Assembly: GCF_937874145.1 (NCBI RefSeq)
Contig: NZ_CALNBI010000190.1
Coordinates: forward strand, 1-6,728
Direction of reading: 5' to 3'
Length of the DNA: 6,728 nt
Origin: an uncultured Chitinophaga sp.
Lineage (GTDB): Bacteria > Bacteroidota > Bacteroidia > Chitinophagales > Chitinophagaceae
This document shows, piece by piece, positions 1-6,728 of the stretch; the stretch's first letter is position 1, and each line of letters opens with the position of its first letter. The notes below the pieces were generated by a model. The model was given only the letters and a program-made list of their open reading frames with translations, searched no databases and was not told the DNA's origin. The position numbers and the translations under genes are program-made.

Positions 1-1760
1 ATGCCCCGGAAACGGTAAGGGATCGAAGCGATCAGATCCCCTGCGAACGCATTCAGGAAATCGCTCTGGTTGTACAATAACATACCGCTCACGGAATGCT
101 GGCCGAAGTCCTTCGCGTAGTTCAGCGCCGTTTCCGTATAAAACCGCCGGTCTCCGCCATTGGAGCGGCTATAGCCCAGGGTATTCTCCCCCGTCCAGGT
201 TTTGAACAGGTTGAGCGATCCGTCAGGGTTGTAAGGCTGGTTCTGGTTGACGAACCAGGTATCCTCACGCTTGCCGCGGGTGATGGTCTGGCTGTTATAG
301 GTGTCGAAGGAGAACATGCTGGTGAACGTGAGGCCGGGCACCCAGAATCCCAGGTCCTGGTTGACCCTGGCATTGGTATACACCTGGTTGCCGAAAACCG
401 TCTGGAACCCACGGCGGGTAATGTCCGCATAAGGGTTACGATCCGCGCCGTCGGGCCCGCTCGCATTGATCCCGGGTACTTTGTTGCCGGGGTACATGAT
501 GGGAAAGATGACGGGAGACAACGCCATGGCCGACTGGAAAGCCGTCGAAGAGCTCACCGCCGGGTAATTGGCATTGGTGATATAACCCTGTATGCCCAAT
601 TCGAATTTCGTGGTCTTCGTGAGTGTCAGGTTCGTGTTGCTGGTGAAATTGAATTTTTTGAAGCGGGTATCGGCGTTGTATTTTTCCAGTCCATCCGTTT
701 TGAGGAGCCCTTTTTCGTCGTAATAGGCCAGGGACACGTAATAGTTCGCTTTATCGGTTCCGCCTGTTGCACTGACGTTTACGCGGCGGTTGTTGCCCCG
801 GTCATTGAACAGCGCCCGGATCCAGTCTACATTGGGATAAACGATCGGATCATCGCCTTTGGCGGTATTGTCGATGTATGCCTGGGAGAAACGGGGCGAC
901 TGGCCGCTGTTGGCAAGCGCTTCGTTCGCCAGTTTCATATAAGTCAGGCCATTGGCCATTTCCGGTATCTGCGTGAATGTGGTGAGACCCTGGTTGTAGT
1001 TCACCACGAAAGCGGTTTTGCCGGCTTTGCCGCCTTTGGTTTTTACGAGCACGACCCCGTTCGCGCCGCGTACGCCGTAAACGGCGGTGGCAGCGGCATC
1101 TTTCAGGATGGAGAAGGAGGCGATGTCTTCGGGGTCGATACTGTTGAGGCTCCTTTCCACCCCATCCACCAAAATCAGTGGCGCGGCGCTATTGGTGCCG
1201 GTAAAAGTCGAAATACCCCGGATCCAGATCTCGGAGAAGTCCCTGCCGGGCTCTCCGGAACGCTGCACCCCCACCACACCGGCGATCCTGCCGGCGAGCA
1301 CGTTCGTGATACTGGCTACGGGCTGCTTCAGCTCTTCCACGTTGACGGAAGACTGCGCCCCTACCAGGCTGATTTTCTTCTGCCGCCCGAAACCAACCAC
1401 CACCACTTCGTTCACATTCCCCTCGGCGGCTTCCAGCGTTACGTTGATCTCCAGGGAACTGCCTACCTGCAGCACCTGCGTTTTGAAACTCACGTGCGAA
1501 AATTCAAGCGCGCTTTGCTTGTTGGCCTTCACAGTATAACGGCCGCTGCCATCTGTAATGGCCAGGGCGGAAGGATTGTTGGAAACACGGACGGTTACCG
1601 CTTCCACTGGCTTGTCCAGCCGGTCGCGGACAATTCCCGTAATCGTGATTTCCCCGCTTGATTGCGCCATCAGCGGCCAAAGCGGCATCAGTAAAAGACA
1701 TAGGGATATGAACAGGCCGGCAGGGAGCCGCCCTTTCATACCATGGCACCATTTTTTCAT
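1..1760 (-). CDS. SusC/RagA family TonB-linked outer-membrane receptor (N-terminal part; C-terminus beyond the left edge)
   Basis: TonB-dependent outer-membrane channel that imports glycans, peptides or other large nutrients, normally capped by a SusD-like lipoprotein. The minus-strand frame is open from the start to the left edge, giving about 586 residues of a family usually about 1000-1100 long. Residues 1-32 look like a signal peptide: KKWCHGMKGR, a hydrophobic core, then cleavage near LMA|QSS. Residues about 38-110 form a carboxypeptidase-regulatory-like beta-sandwich (GIVRD, then TDGSGRYTV). EVVVVGFG (118-125) resembles the TonB box. The plug follows, with LAGRIAGV, WIRGIS and ILVDGVE, then the SusC/RagA signature at about 209-240 (KDAAATAVYGVRGANG). 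Barrel strands begin near residue 245. No STN domain precedes the sandwich, so FecR/ECF-type signalling through this receptor is unlikely. ATG at 1760 is preferred; in-frame ATGs at 1766 and 1739 are alternatives. The substrate cannot be told. A susD partner would be expected beyond the left edge. Confidence 0.93.
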   Translation of the reverse strand, partial: MKKWCHGMKGRLPAGLFISLCLLLMPLWPLMAQSSGEITITGIVRDRLDKPVEAVTVRVSNNPSALAITDGSGRYTVKANKQSALEFSHVSFKTQVLQVGSSLEINVTLEAAEGNVNEVVVVGFGRQKKISLVGAQSSVNVEELKQPVASITNVLAGRIAGVVGVQRSGEPGRDFSEIWIRGISTFTGTNSAAPLILVDGVERSLNSIDPEDIASFSILKDAAATAVYGVRGANGVVLVKTKGGKAGKTAFVVNYNQGLTTFTQIPEMANGLTYMKLANEALANSGQSPRFSQAYIDNTAKGDDPIVYPNVDWIRALFNDRGNNRRVNVSATGGTDKANYYVSLAYYDEKGLLKTDGLEKYNADTRFKKFNFTSNTNLTLTKTTKFELGIQGYITNANYPAVSSSTAFQSAMALSPVIFPIMYPGNKVPGINASGPDGADRNPYADITRRGFQTVFGNQVYTNARVNQDLGFWVPGLTFTSMFSFDTYNSQTITRGKREDTWFVNQNQPYNPDGSLNLFKTWTGENTLGYSRSNGGDRRFYTETALNYAKDFGQHSVSGMLLYNQSDFLNAFAGDLIASIPYRFRG

Positions 1761-1865
1761 GATCATGGCATAAGTAGATTTGATTGATAAGAATTTTGAA
1801 GTACCGGCACGTCGGCCGTCATCGACAACAAAAACGTGTTCAGCAAATTTGGTTGAAGCGATCGG

Positions 1866-1927
1866 GGTTAAAATTACCAAACATGCGATGGGATTGCTGT
1901 TAACGGAAGCCAAACGAATAGTTAACA
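1866..1927. promoter_or_regulatory. Candidate operator: GTTAA half-sites in the divergent intergenic region
   Basis: GTTAA occurs at 1867, 1899 and 1921 on the plus strand, so the starts are 32 and 22 bp apart, close to three and two helical turns. The last two also form an inverted repeat, TGTTAAC (1898-1904) and GTTAACA (1921-1927), separated by 16 bp. The cluster lies just upstream of the kinase promoter candidate and upstream of the divergent receptor gene. OmpR/PhoB-type regulators often bind repeated half-sites in helical phase (Bacillus PhoP uses TTAACA-like repeats), so binding by the adjacent regulator is a reasonable inference. The motif is short and AT-rich, and chance is not excluded. 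Confidence 0.3.
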
Positions 1928-1964
1928 CATTCTAAACGGGCCGCCTTCCTTCCGCTTTCTAGAA

Positions 1965-1972
1965 AACCTTTG
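1965..1972 (+). promoter_or_regulatory. Possible -7 element for the two-component operon
   Basis: AACCTTTG differs at one base from the Bacteroidota housekeeping -7 consensus TAnnTTTG. No convincing TTTG -33 element is visible around 1935-1950. Transcription would begin near 1979, leaving only a few bases before the ATG at 1986 but about 28 before the ATG at 2007. This favours the later start for the kinase. I could not place a promoter for the divergent receptor gene; the best minus-strand match is CATGTTTG at 1885-1878, also with one mismatch and without a well-spaced -33 element. Confidence 0.3.
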
Positions 1973-2006
1973 CTACCTTCCGCAAATGGTATTCAACCTG
2001 TGCCGG

Positions 2007-3437
2007 ATGAAAAAATCAAAATTCACCTATATCGCCATCGCCGTCGTGAGCTTCCTTACGCTCACTTCTGTGCAGGCATACCTGATCTATAATACTTTCA
2101 AGCTCCGCAACGACCAGTATAAATTACCCGAGAAAAAGATCGTGCGTGAACGTTACGAACGGGAAATGACCAACGAGAACCTCTTCCCCGGCGCAGGCAA
2201 GATCGTGGACCGGTATATTGAAAACGACAATATCTATCTGCTGGAAAACTACTACAGGAGCGACTCCGCGCAATTCGAGCTGCTCAAGCAGCGTATGCTC
2301 GACAGTACCTGGCAGGCACTAACGGCGCGCAATAATATGGACAGCCTGCTGGCCCACATCCTGCAGCAAAACGACATCCATGAAACATTCCGTTACGCGC
2401 TGGTGCTCAACGCTATTGACGTGGCTTTCGAAAGCAACCATTACGTCCCGCTCTACGAAGCGGGCCGCTATTACCCGCTGCTAAACGAAGCCGCGCAAAA
2501 GTCAACAGGGCTGCGGATCGGCGGCAGCCTGGAAAAACCCGGCCGCCATAACCTCGTGTCTTCCCTGACACTCAGCAGCACGCGGCCTTACAGCTACCGC
2601 ATCAGCTTTTCCCTGTATATGGATACCGACGATCGCAACCTGGCCATACTGAAGCTCATGTGGCCGCTGCTGCTGCTGTCGGTATTGTCCGTCCTCGGGG
2701 TCGTCATCATTTTCTTCGCCACCTATATGAACTGGCTGCGGCAGCGGAAATTGTCGGACATGAAGAGCGATTTCATCAACAACATTACCCACGAACTTCA
2801 TACCCCACTGGCCGCCATCGCCGTAGCGGGGAAAAGCCTGCGAAACGACAGGATAAACGAAAGGAAGGAAAATATCCTGTCCCTCACGGATGTGATCGAA
2901 CGCCAGAGCAGCCGTTTGCGGCAGCTGATCACCCAGGTACTCGACATTACCGCTTCCGGAAAGATCGCGCTGCATAAGGCGCCGCAATCGATACACCAGC
3001 ACCTGGAGGAAATCCTGCTGGACTTCCGGCTGAAATACACCGAAGAAAACATCCTCCTGGAACTACAAAAGGATGCGCGGCAGGCCGAAGCGGAAATAGA
3101 CCCTTTCTGGTTTGCAACGATGGTATTCAATTTGCTGGATAACGCCGTGAAATATAATACCAGCAAGGAAAAAAGGATAACCGTCAGCACCCGCAACAAT
3201 AAAAAGCTGTTGGAATTAAGGATAGAGGACAATGGTATCGGCATCCCGGCAGCCGTCCAGCGGCATGTGTTCGATAAGTTTTACCGGCATACGCGCGACA
3301 ACGGGTCGCAGGTCAAAGGCCTGGGCCTTGGGCTGTATTACGTTAAACAATGCATGGAGGCGCATGGCTGGGACCTGCAGATTGCGAGCCCTCCCGGCAA
3401 AGGCACCCTGTTCCTGATCTCCATCCCGCTGCTATAA
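2007..3437 (+). CDS. Two-component sensor histidine kinase, inner membrane
   Basis: Sensor kinase that autophosphorylates on histidine and passes the phosphate to the regulator encoded 9 bp downstream. From the chosen ATG it has 476 residues. Transmembrane segments are near 8-28 and 217-239, enclosing a periplasmic domain of about 185 residues that I do not recognise. It contains no obvious PAS, Cache or beta-propeller repeat, and no HAMP domain is evident after the second segment. The HisKA domain carries the H box HELHTPL with H262 as phosphoacceptor. The HATPase domain shows the N box (FNLLDNAVKYN, N375 and N379), the G1 box DNGIGIP (408-414), an F box (VFDKFYRH) and the G2 box KGLGLGL (437-443), so all catalytic motifs are intact. 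ATG 2007 begins MKKSKFTY, a normal membrane-protein N-terminus. An in-frame ATG at 1986 would add seven residues. The signal is unknown. The architecture resembles Bacteroides RprX, but orthology is not shown. Confidence 0.95.
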   Translation: MKKSKFTYIAIAVVSFLTLTSVQAYLIYNTFKLRNDQYKLPEKKIVRERYEREMTNENLFPGAGKIVDRYIENDNIYLLENYYRSDSAQFELLKQRMLDSTWQALTARNNMDSLLAHILQQNDIHETFRYALVLNAIDVAFESNHYVPLYEAGRYYPLLNEAAQKSTGLRIGGSLEKPGRHNLVSSLTLSSTRPYSYRISFSLYMDTDDRNLAILKLMWPLLLLSVLSVLGVVIIFFATYMNWLRQRKLSDMKSDFINNITHELHTPLAAIAVAGKSLRNDRINERKENILSLTDVIERQSSRLRQLITQVLDITASGKIALHKAPQSIHQHLEEILLDFRLKYTEENILLELQKDARQAEAEIDPFWFATMVFNLLDNAVKYNTSKEKRITVSTRNNKKLLELRIEDNGIGIPAAVQRHVFDKFYRHTRDNGSQVKGLGLGLYYVKQCMEAHGWDLQIASPPGKGTLFLISIPLL

Positions 3438-3446
3438 AAACATCAG

Positions 3447-4151
3447 ATGAAAATAAACATCCTTTTTGTGGAAGATGAAACCGATCTCGGTAATGTAGTC
3501 AGCCAATACCTGGAAGTGATGGATGCCTCCGTTACCTGGTGTACCAATGGCCCGGACGCACTCCGCACCTACCAGGCCAACCCATCCGCATTCGATATCC
3601 TCCTGCTCGATGTGAGCCTCCCGCAGATGGATGGCTTCCAACTGGCACGCGAAGTCCTGAAAACCGCGCCAGACACCTCTTTCCTTTTCCTCACCGCCCG
3701 CAAGGAAAAACAGGACCGCATGCAAGGGCTCCATATCGGCGCCGATGATTACGTCACCAAACCCTTTGACATCGACGAGCTGGTCCTGCGCATCCGAAAC
3801 ATCGTCCGGCGGCGCTCCGGTGCCGCCCCCGTCTCCAACTGCGTGCAAATCGGGGATGTACAATATTTCAAAGACAGCCTCAAGCTCCGGATTCCGGACA
3901 GGAAAGATGTTACTTTTACACCCCGTGAAGCCGAGCTCTTCGAATTCCTCTTCAGGCATACCAACCGGGTGGTGAAACGGGAGGAGATACTCGTACAGCT
4001 CTGGGGGGATAATGACTATTTCCTCGGACGCAGCCTTGATGTATTCATTTCCAGGCTCCGCAAACTCCTGCAGCATTCCCGGCAGGTGACGATCGAAAAC
4101 GTATATGGGCTGGGATATATCCTGAAAGATTCATCCAGAGACGCAGGATAA
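3447..4151 (+). CDS. OmpR/PhoB-family response regulator
   Basis: DNA-binding response regulator and the cognate partner of the kinase just upstream. It is 234 residues long, normal for the family. The receiver domain (about 3-118) has the acidic pair E9/D10, phosphoacceptor D55 (LLLDVSLPQMDG), switch T83, aromatic Y102 and K105 (YVTKPF), so it should be phosphorylatable. The winged-helix effector domain spans about 130-228: TFTPREAELFEFL at 157-169, a recognition helix near R195-L208 (RSLDVFISRLRKLL) and the wing motif VYGLGY at 219-224. The 9-bp gap after the kinase stop supports cotranscription. No Shine-Dalgarno sequence is visible before the ATG, which is usual in Bacteroidota. The unit ends at the strong palindrome at 4167-4202. 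Targets are not known; autoregulation and control of the divergent receptor gene are inferences from position. RprY is a plausible family relative. Confidence 0.96.
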   Translation: MKINILFVEDETDLGNVVSQYLEVMDASVTWCTNGPDALRTYQANPSAFDILLLDVSLPQMDGFQLAREVLKTAPDTSFLFLTARKEKQDRMQGLHIGADDYVTKPFDIDELVLRIRNIVRRRSGAAPVSNCVQIGDVQYFKDSLKLRIPDRKDVTFTPREAELFEFLFRHTNRVVKREEILVQLWGDNDYFLGRSLDVFISRLRKLLQHSRQVTIENVYGLGYILKDSSRDAG

Positions 4152-4166
4152 AAAACCCTTCAACGA

Positions 4167-4202
4167 AAAAGGCCGTCGCACTGCGCAGTGCGACGGCCTT
4201 TT
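4167..4202. terminator. Bidirectional rho-independent terminator
   Basis: A perfect 36-bp palindrome whose arms (4167-4184 and 4185-4202) begin AAAAGGCCGTCGCACTGC. The transcript would fold into a GC-rich hairpin with a loop of about four bases, followed by a U run in either direction: TTTT then CTATTATA on the plus strand, and five T on the minus strand. It lies 15 bp after the regulator stop and 19 bp beyond the heme lyase stop, between convergent genes, so one element can end both units. Confidence 0.92.
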
Positions 4203-4221
4203 CTATTATAATCCGTAAGTA

Positions 4222-6711
4222 TTATTTGCTTTTCATGCGCTGGCGCATCGCCATACCGAAGCCTACCGCCATCACGATGATACCGATCCACAGTACATTG
4301 ATATGCGGGAAGATGAGCGCTTTCAGCACGATGTAATCCATCGGCTCGCGGGTTTCCTTCAGTTCGAGCTGCACTTTGTTTTCGTTCGGCAGGATCTTGG
4401 TGAACTTCACCGCCAGGCTGAGAGGCGCCACGGTATCGGGCACATTCGCCTGGAAGCTGCTGTCGCGGATGAAATATACCGGGTTGATCCGGAAATCGCC
4501 GTTGTCGCGGGTGTGCACGTAGATATCGGCTCCCACGGCGATGTCGCCCGCTTCGGGATGATAGTTCTTCTGCTTCGGTTTCGTATTCAGGTTCTCCAGT
4601 ACCATAAAGCCCTTCGAGAAATACACGGTATCGCCCTGGGAGATGACGTGCGGCGTGTAGGGCAGCGTGTCTGCCGGAATGTCTTTCCGGGGCACGGCGG
4701 TGATGTAGGTGAAGATATCGCGCGTCAGGTAGTGCTTGGAATCCGGGTTCGGCGTGATGCCCTCCTGCCCTTTCACGTTGAGATACGCGTCTGGGTAAAG
4801 CGTAAAGCGCTCGGTGGGCTCGTCTTCCAGCTTCGCTTTGCGTTCGTATTCAACGATATAAAGCGTTTTGTCTTTGTCCACCGTGGAGATGGAATCGCCG
4901 CGGTAAGTAACGAAATAAGGCCCCATCTGTACCGGCAGCCCTTTGGGCAGCATGAGGTTTTCACGGGAGTTCTGGCCGCTTTCTTTCGTGAAATATCCGC
5001 TCAGCACATTCATCTTATCGACAGACAATACTTCCTTCTTGCTGGAAGAGATCAGGATCCCCAGCAGCATCAACCCGAAACCAACGTGTGCCACAGAGGC
5101 GCCGGCGGCTTTGGTCTTGCCCTTCAGGACGGTAATGATATATGAAATATTGGCTACCACGCCATACACGCAGGCGAAGAGCAGGAGATAAACGCCCAGC
5201 AGGAAGCCTGCGCCGTAATCGGTAAAGAAAATGCGGCCGGTCCACCCGATGAGCACCGCGATGGCGATGGAGATCAGCGTAGGCCAGGCCAGCTTTTTAG
5301 CCAGGACGCCCTTCGGCGTATCCTTGTACTTCATGAACTGGGTGATGGCCGTGAGCAGGGCGATGATGATGGCCAGCCAGATCTGCACTTTGTTGTAATG
5401 CAGCATCACGTCGGTGGGGGGAGCGAATTCTTCGAGCTTGAAGAGTTTGCGCAGGCCGGAGAGGTCGAGCAGCTTGTTCCATACGGGGATGGAGGTGAAG
5501 AAGGTCACGTGCAGGGCAGAGACCAGCAGCACCAGGGCGCCGACGAACATCCAGAACTCGCGGGAGTAGGTGCTTTCTTCCTTTTTCATCTGCGGGATCT
5601 GCTTTCCGCGGGCGATCAGCATCCAGAAAGCCGGGATGGTGAATATGCCCATGAACACCAGGAGCTGGCCGCTCATGCCGAGGTCTGTGAAGGAGTGCAC
5701 CGAAGTTTGGCCGAGGATACCGCTGCGGGTCAGGAAAGTGGAATACAGGATGAAAACGAAGGATACGATGACGAAGAAGAAAGACGATTTCAGGGCGTGG
5801 CCGGAGTGGCGGAAGGCCAGCATGGTATGGATACCGGCTACGAGGGTCAGCCAGGGCACCATGGAGGCGTTCTCTACGGGGTCCCAGGCCCAGTAACCGC
5901 CGAAGGTCAGCGATTCGTACGCCCAGGCGGCGCCCATCATGATGCCCACGCCGAGCACCATGCCGGCGAAGAGGGCCCAGGGGAGCGCGGGTTTCACCCA
6001 GTCGGCATAGCGGCGCGTCCAGAGCCCGGCTACGCCGTAGGCGAAGGGCACTATGGTGGCGGCGAAGCCGAGGAAGAGCCCCGGCGGGTGGATCACCATC
6101 CAGTAGTTCTTCAGCAGCGCGTTCAGGCCGTTACCGTCCATGAACTGCTTGAACTGCATGTAATCCGGGTTATTGAAGATGGGCAACGAAGGATCTTCCT
6201 GCCGGATGAGGAGGAAGGGGTTGCTGCCCACTTTATAATCGAAAATGTAAATACCGATCAGCATGCTGCCGAGGCATACCTGCGCAAAAGCGAGGACCGC
6301 CATCACAGGGGCTTCCCAGGATTTCGAGGTATTAATGAGGATCAGGCCGAGTACACTGTGCCAAACGCTCCAGAGCAGGAAGCTGCCCTCCTGCCCTTCC
6401 CAGAAACAGCTGAGGAGGTATTTCACTTCCAGGTCGCGGTCAGAATGCTGCCAGGCGTACTTATATTCGAATAAGTGATTGGAAATGATGTAATAAAGCG
6501 TCGCGAAAACGGCAAATACCGAAAATGCCTGGGTGTAGAACGCCCAACGGCCGATCTTGGCCCAGGAAGCTTTCTTCAGCTCATCCGTCTGCCTGACGCT
6601 GATGAAATAAGCCACTACCGACACCAGGGAGGCGACGAACGCCAGGATGCTGAATAAATGGCCCAGTTGACCGGGAAGCAGATGCTCCCCATTGTATTTG
6701 ATCGATTCCAA
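4222..6711 (-). CDS. ccmF: CcmF/CcsA-type cytochrome c heme lyase (5' end uncertain, near the right edge)
   Basis: Inner-membrane heme-handling protein that attaches heme b to CXXCH motifs of apocytochrome c on the periplasmic side. The 829 residues form a many-pass membrane core (about 15-555), a periplasmic domain of about 235 residues (560-795), and a last transmembrane segment (797-818) with the basic tail RQRMKSK. The WWD motif reads FGGYWAWDPVENAS (270-283). By motif comparison with E. coli CcmF, the four heme-related histidines are H208 (HPPGLF), H295 (GIHTML), H339 (SVHSF) and H542 (VAHVGF), all present. E. coli CcmF is about 650 residues; the extra length lies mostly in the C-terminal domain, as in other Bacteroidota homologues. 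The listed start is TTG at 6711 with a weak GGA upstream. The frame remains open to 6728, so an ATG beyond the edge is possible, although KYNGEHLLPGQ close to the N-terminus fits the family. The gene ends at the shared terminator, so it is last in its unit. Confidence 0.92.
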   Translation of the reverse strand: MESIKYNGEHLLPGQLGHLFSILAFVASLVSVVAYFISVRQTDELKKASWAKIGRWAFYTQAFSVFAVFATLYYIISNHLFEYKYAWQHSDRDLEVKYLLSCFWEGQEGSFLLWSVWHSVLGLILINTSKSWEAPVMAVLAFAQVCLGSMLIGIYIFDYKVGSNPFLLIRQEDPSLPIFNNPDYMQFKQFMDGNGLNALLKNYWMVIHPPGLFLGFAATIVPFAYGVAGLWTRRYADWVKPALPWALFAGMVLGVGIMMGAAWAYESLTFGGYWAWDPVENASMVPWLTLVAGIHTMLAFRHSGHALKSSFFFVIVSFVFILYSTFLTRSGILGQTSVHSFTDLGMSGQLLVFMGIFTIPAFWMLIARGKQIPQMKKEESTYSREFWMFVGALVLLVSALHVTFFTSIPVWNKLLDLSGLRKLFKLEEFAPPTDVMLHYNKVQIWLAIIIALLTAITQFMKYKDTPKGVLAKKLAWPTLISIAIAVLIGWTGRIFFTDYGAGFLLGVYLLLFACVYGVVANISYIITVLKGKTKAAGASVAHVGFGLMLLGILISSSKKEVLSVDKMNVLSGYFTKESGQNSRENLMLPKGLPVQMGPYFVTYRGDSISTVDKDKTLYIVEYERKAKLEDEPTERFTLYPDAYLNVKGQEGITPNPDSKHYLTRDIFTYITAVPRKDIPADTLPYTPHVISQGDTVYFSKGFMVLENLNTKPKQKNYHPEAGDIAVGADIYVHTRDNGDFRINPVYFIRDSSFQANVPDTVAPLSLAVKFTKILPNENKVQLELKETREPMDYIVLKALIFPHINVLWIGIIVMAVGFGMAMRQRMKSK

Positions 6712-6728
6712 AGGTTGTCCGTAAGTTG

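Noticed and set aside
96..1661. 521-codon plus-strand open frame opposite the receptor gene
   Set aside because: It is the in-register antisense of the SusC frame: its codons are exact complements of the receptor codons. It stays open because that gene avoids TTA, CTA and TCA codons. The protein has no recognisable motif, whereas the minus-strand reading gives a full SusC N-terminal half.
1504..1752. 82-codon minus-strand open frame at the receptor's 5' end
   Set aside because: It overlaps the receptor's signal peptide region in another frame. The true frame starting at 1760 gives a signal peptide followed by the carboxypeptidase-like domain.
1803..1822. GC-rich stretch with CGGC/GCCG arms in the intergenic region, considered as a hairpin or riboregulator
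   Set aside because: The arms are only about 4 bp long and lack a conserved surrounding structure, so it is not distinguishable from chance.
3432..4076. 214-codon minus-strand open frame opposite the response regulator
   Set aside because: In-register antisense of an intact OmpR-family gene, with no motif of its own. It would also have to be transcribed against the two-component operon.
5398..6474. 358-codon plus-strand open frame (and another at 4303-5145) opposite the heme lyase
   Set aside because: Both are in register with ccmF codons and open for the same codon-use reason. Their translations are rich in H, E, G and V without domain motifs, while the minus strand has all the CcmF motifs.

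Overview
The window looks like chromosomal DNA from a Bacteroidota species, probably a Chitinophagaceae (Chitinophaga-like) soil or plant bacterium. The evidence is a SusC/RagA-type TonB-dependent receptor with the family signature, coding sequence that avoids TTA/CTA/TCA codons (moderately high GC), the near absence of Shine-Dalgarno sequences, a Bacteroidota-like -7 promoter element, and the long form of the cytochrome c heme lyase CcmF. The genus is an inference; the phylum is well supported.

Layout. (1) Positions 1 to about 1760, minus strand: the N-terminal half of a SusC-like outer-membrane receptor, cut by the left edge. It has a signal peptide, a carboxypeptidase-regulatory-like domain, a TonB-box-like segment, the plug and the first barrel strands. 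Its frame has no stop inside the window. (2) About 1761-2006: a divergent intergenic region of roughly 245 bp between the receptor and a two-component operon, with GTTAA half-sites and a weak promoter element for the operon. (3) 2007-3437 and 3447-4151, plus strand: a membrane sensor histidine kinase and an OmpR/PhoB-type response regulator, 9 bp apart and surely cotranscribed. (4) 4167-4202: a perfect 36-bp palindrome with A and T tails, the shared bidirectional terminator of two convergent units. (5) 4222 to about 6711, minus strand: a CcmF/CcsA-type cytochrome c heme lyase with its four expected histidines, the WWD motif and a long C-terminal periplasmic domain. Its frame stays open to the right edge, so its start is uncertain.

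How they work together. The kinase and regulator form one signalling pair. The receptor, divergent from them, is a possible target of that pair, but only position suggests this. The heme lyase belongs to a separate convergent unit for c-type cytochrome maturation and shares only the terminator. I see no mobile element, CRISPR array, tRNA, rRNA or phage gene. I also see no clear new system. The points most worth checking are the intergenic half-sites, the receptor/two-component arrangement and the kinase's sensor domain.
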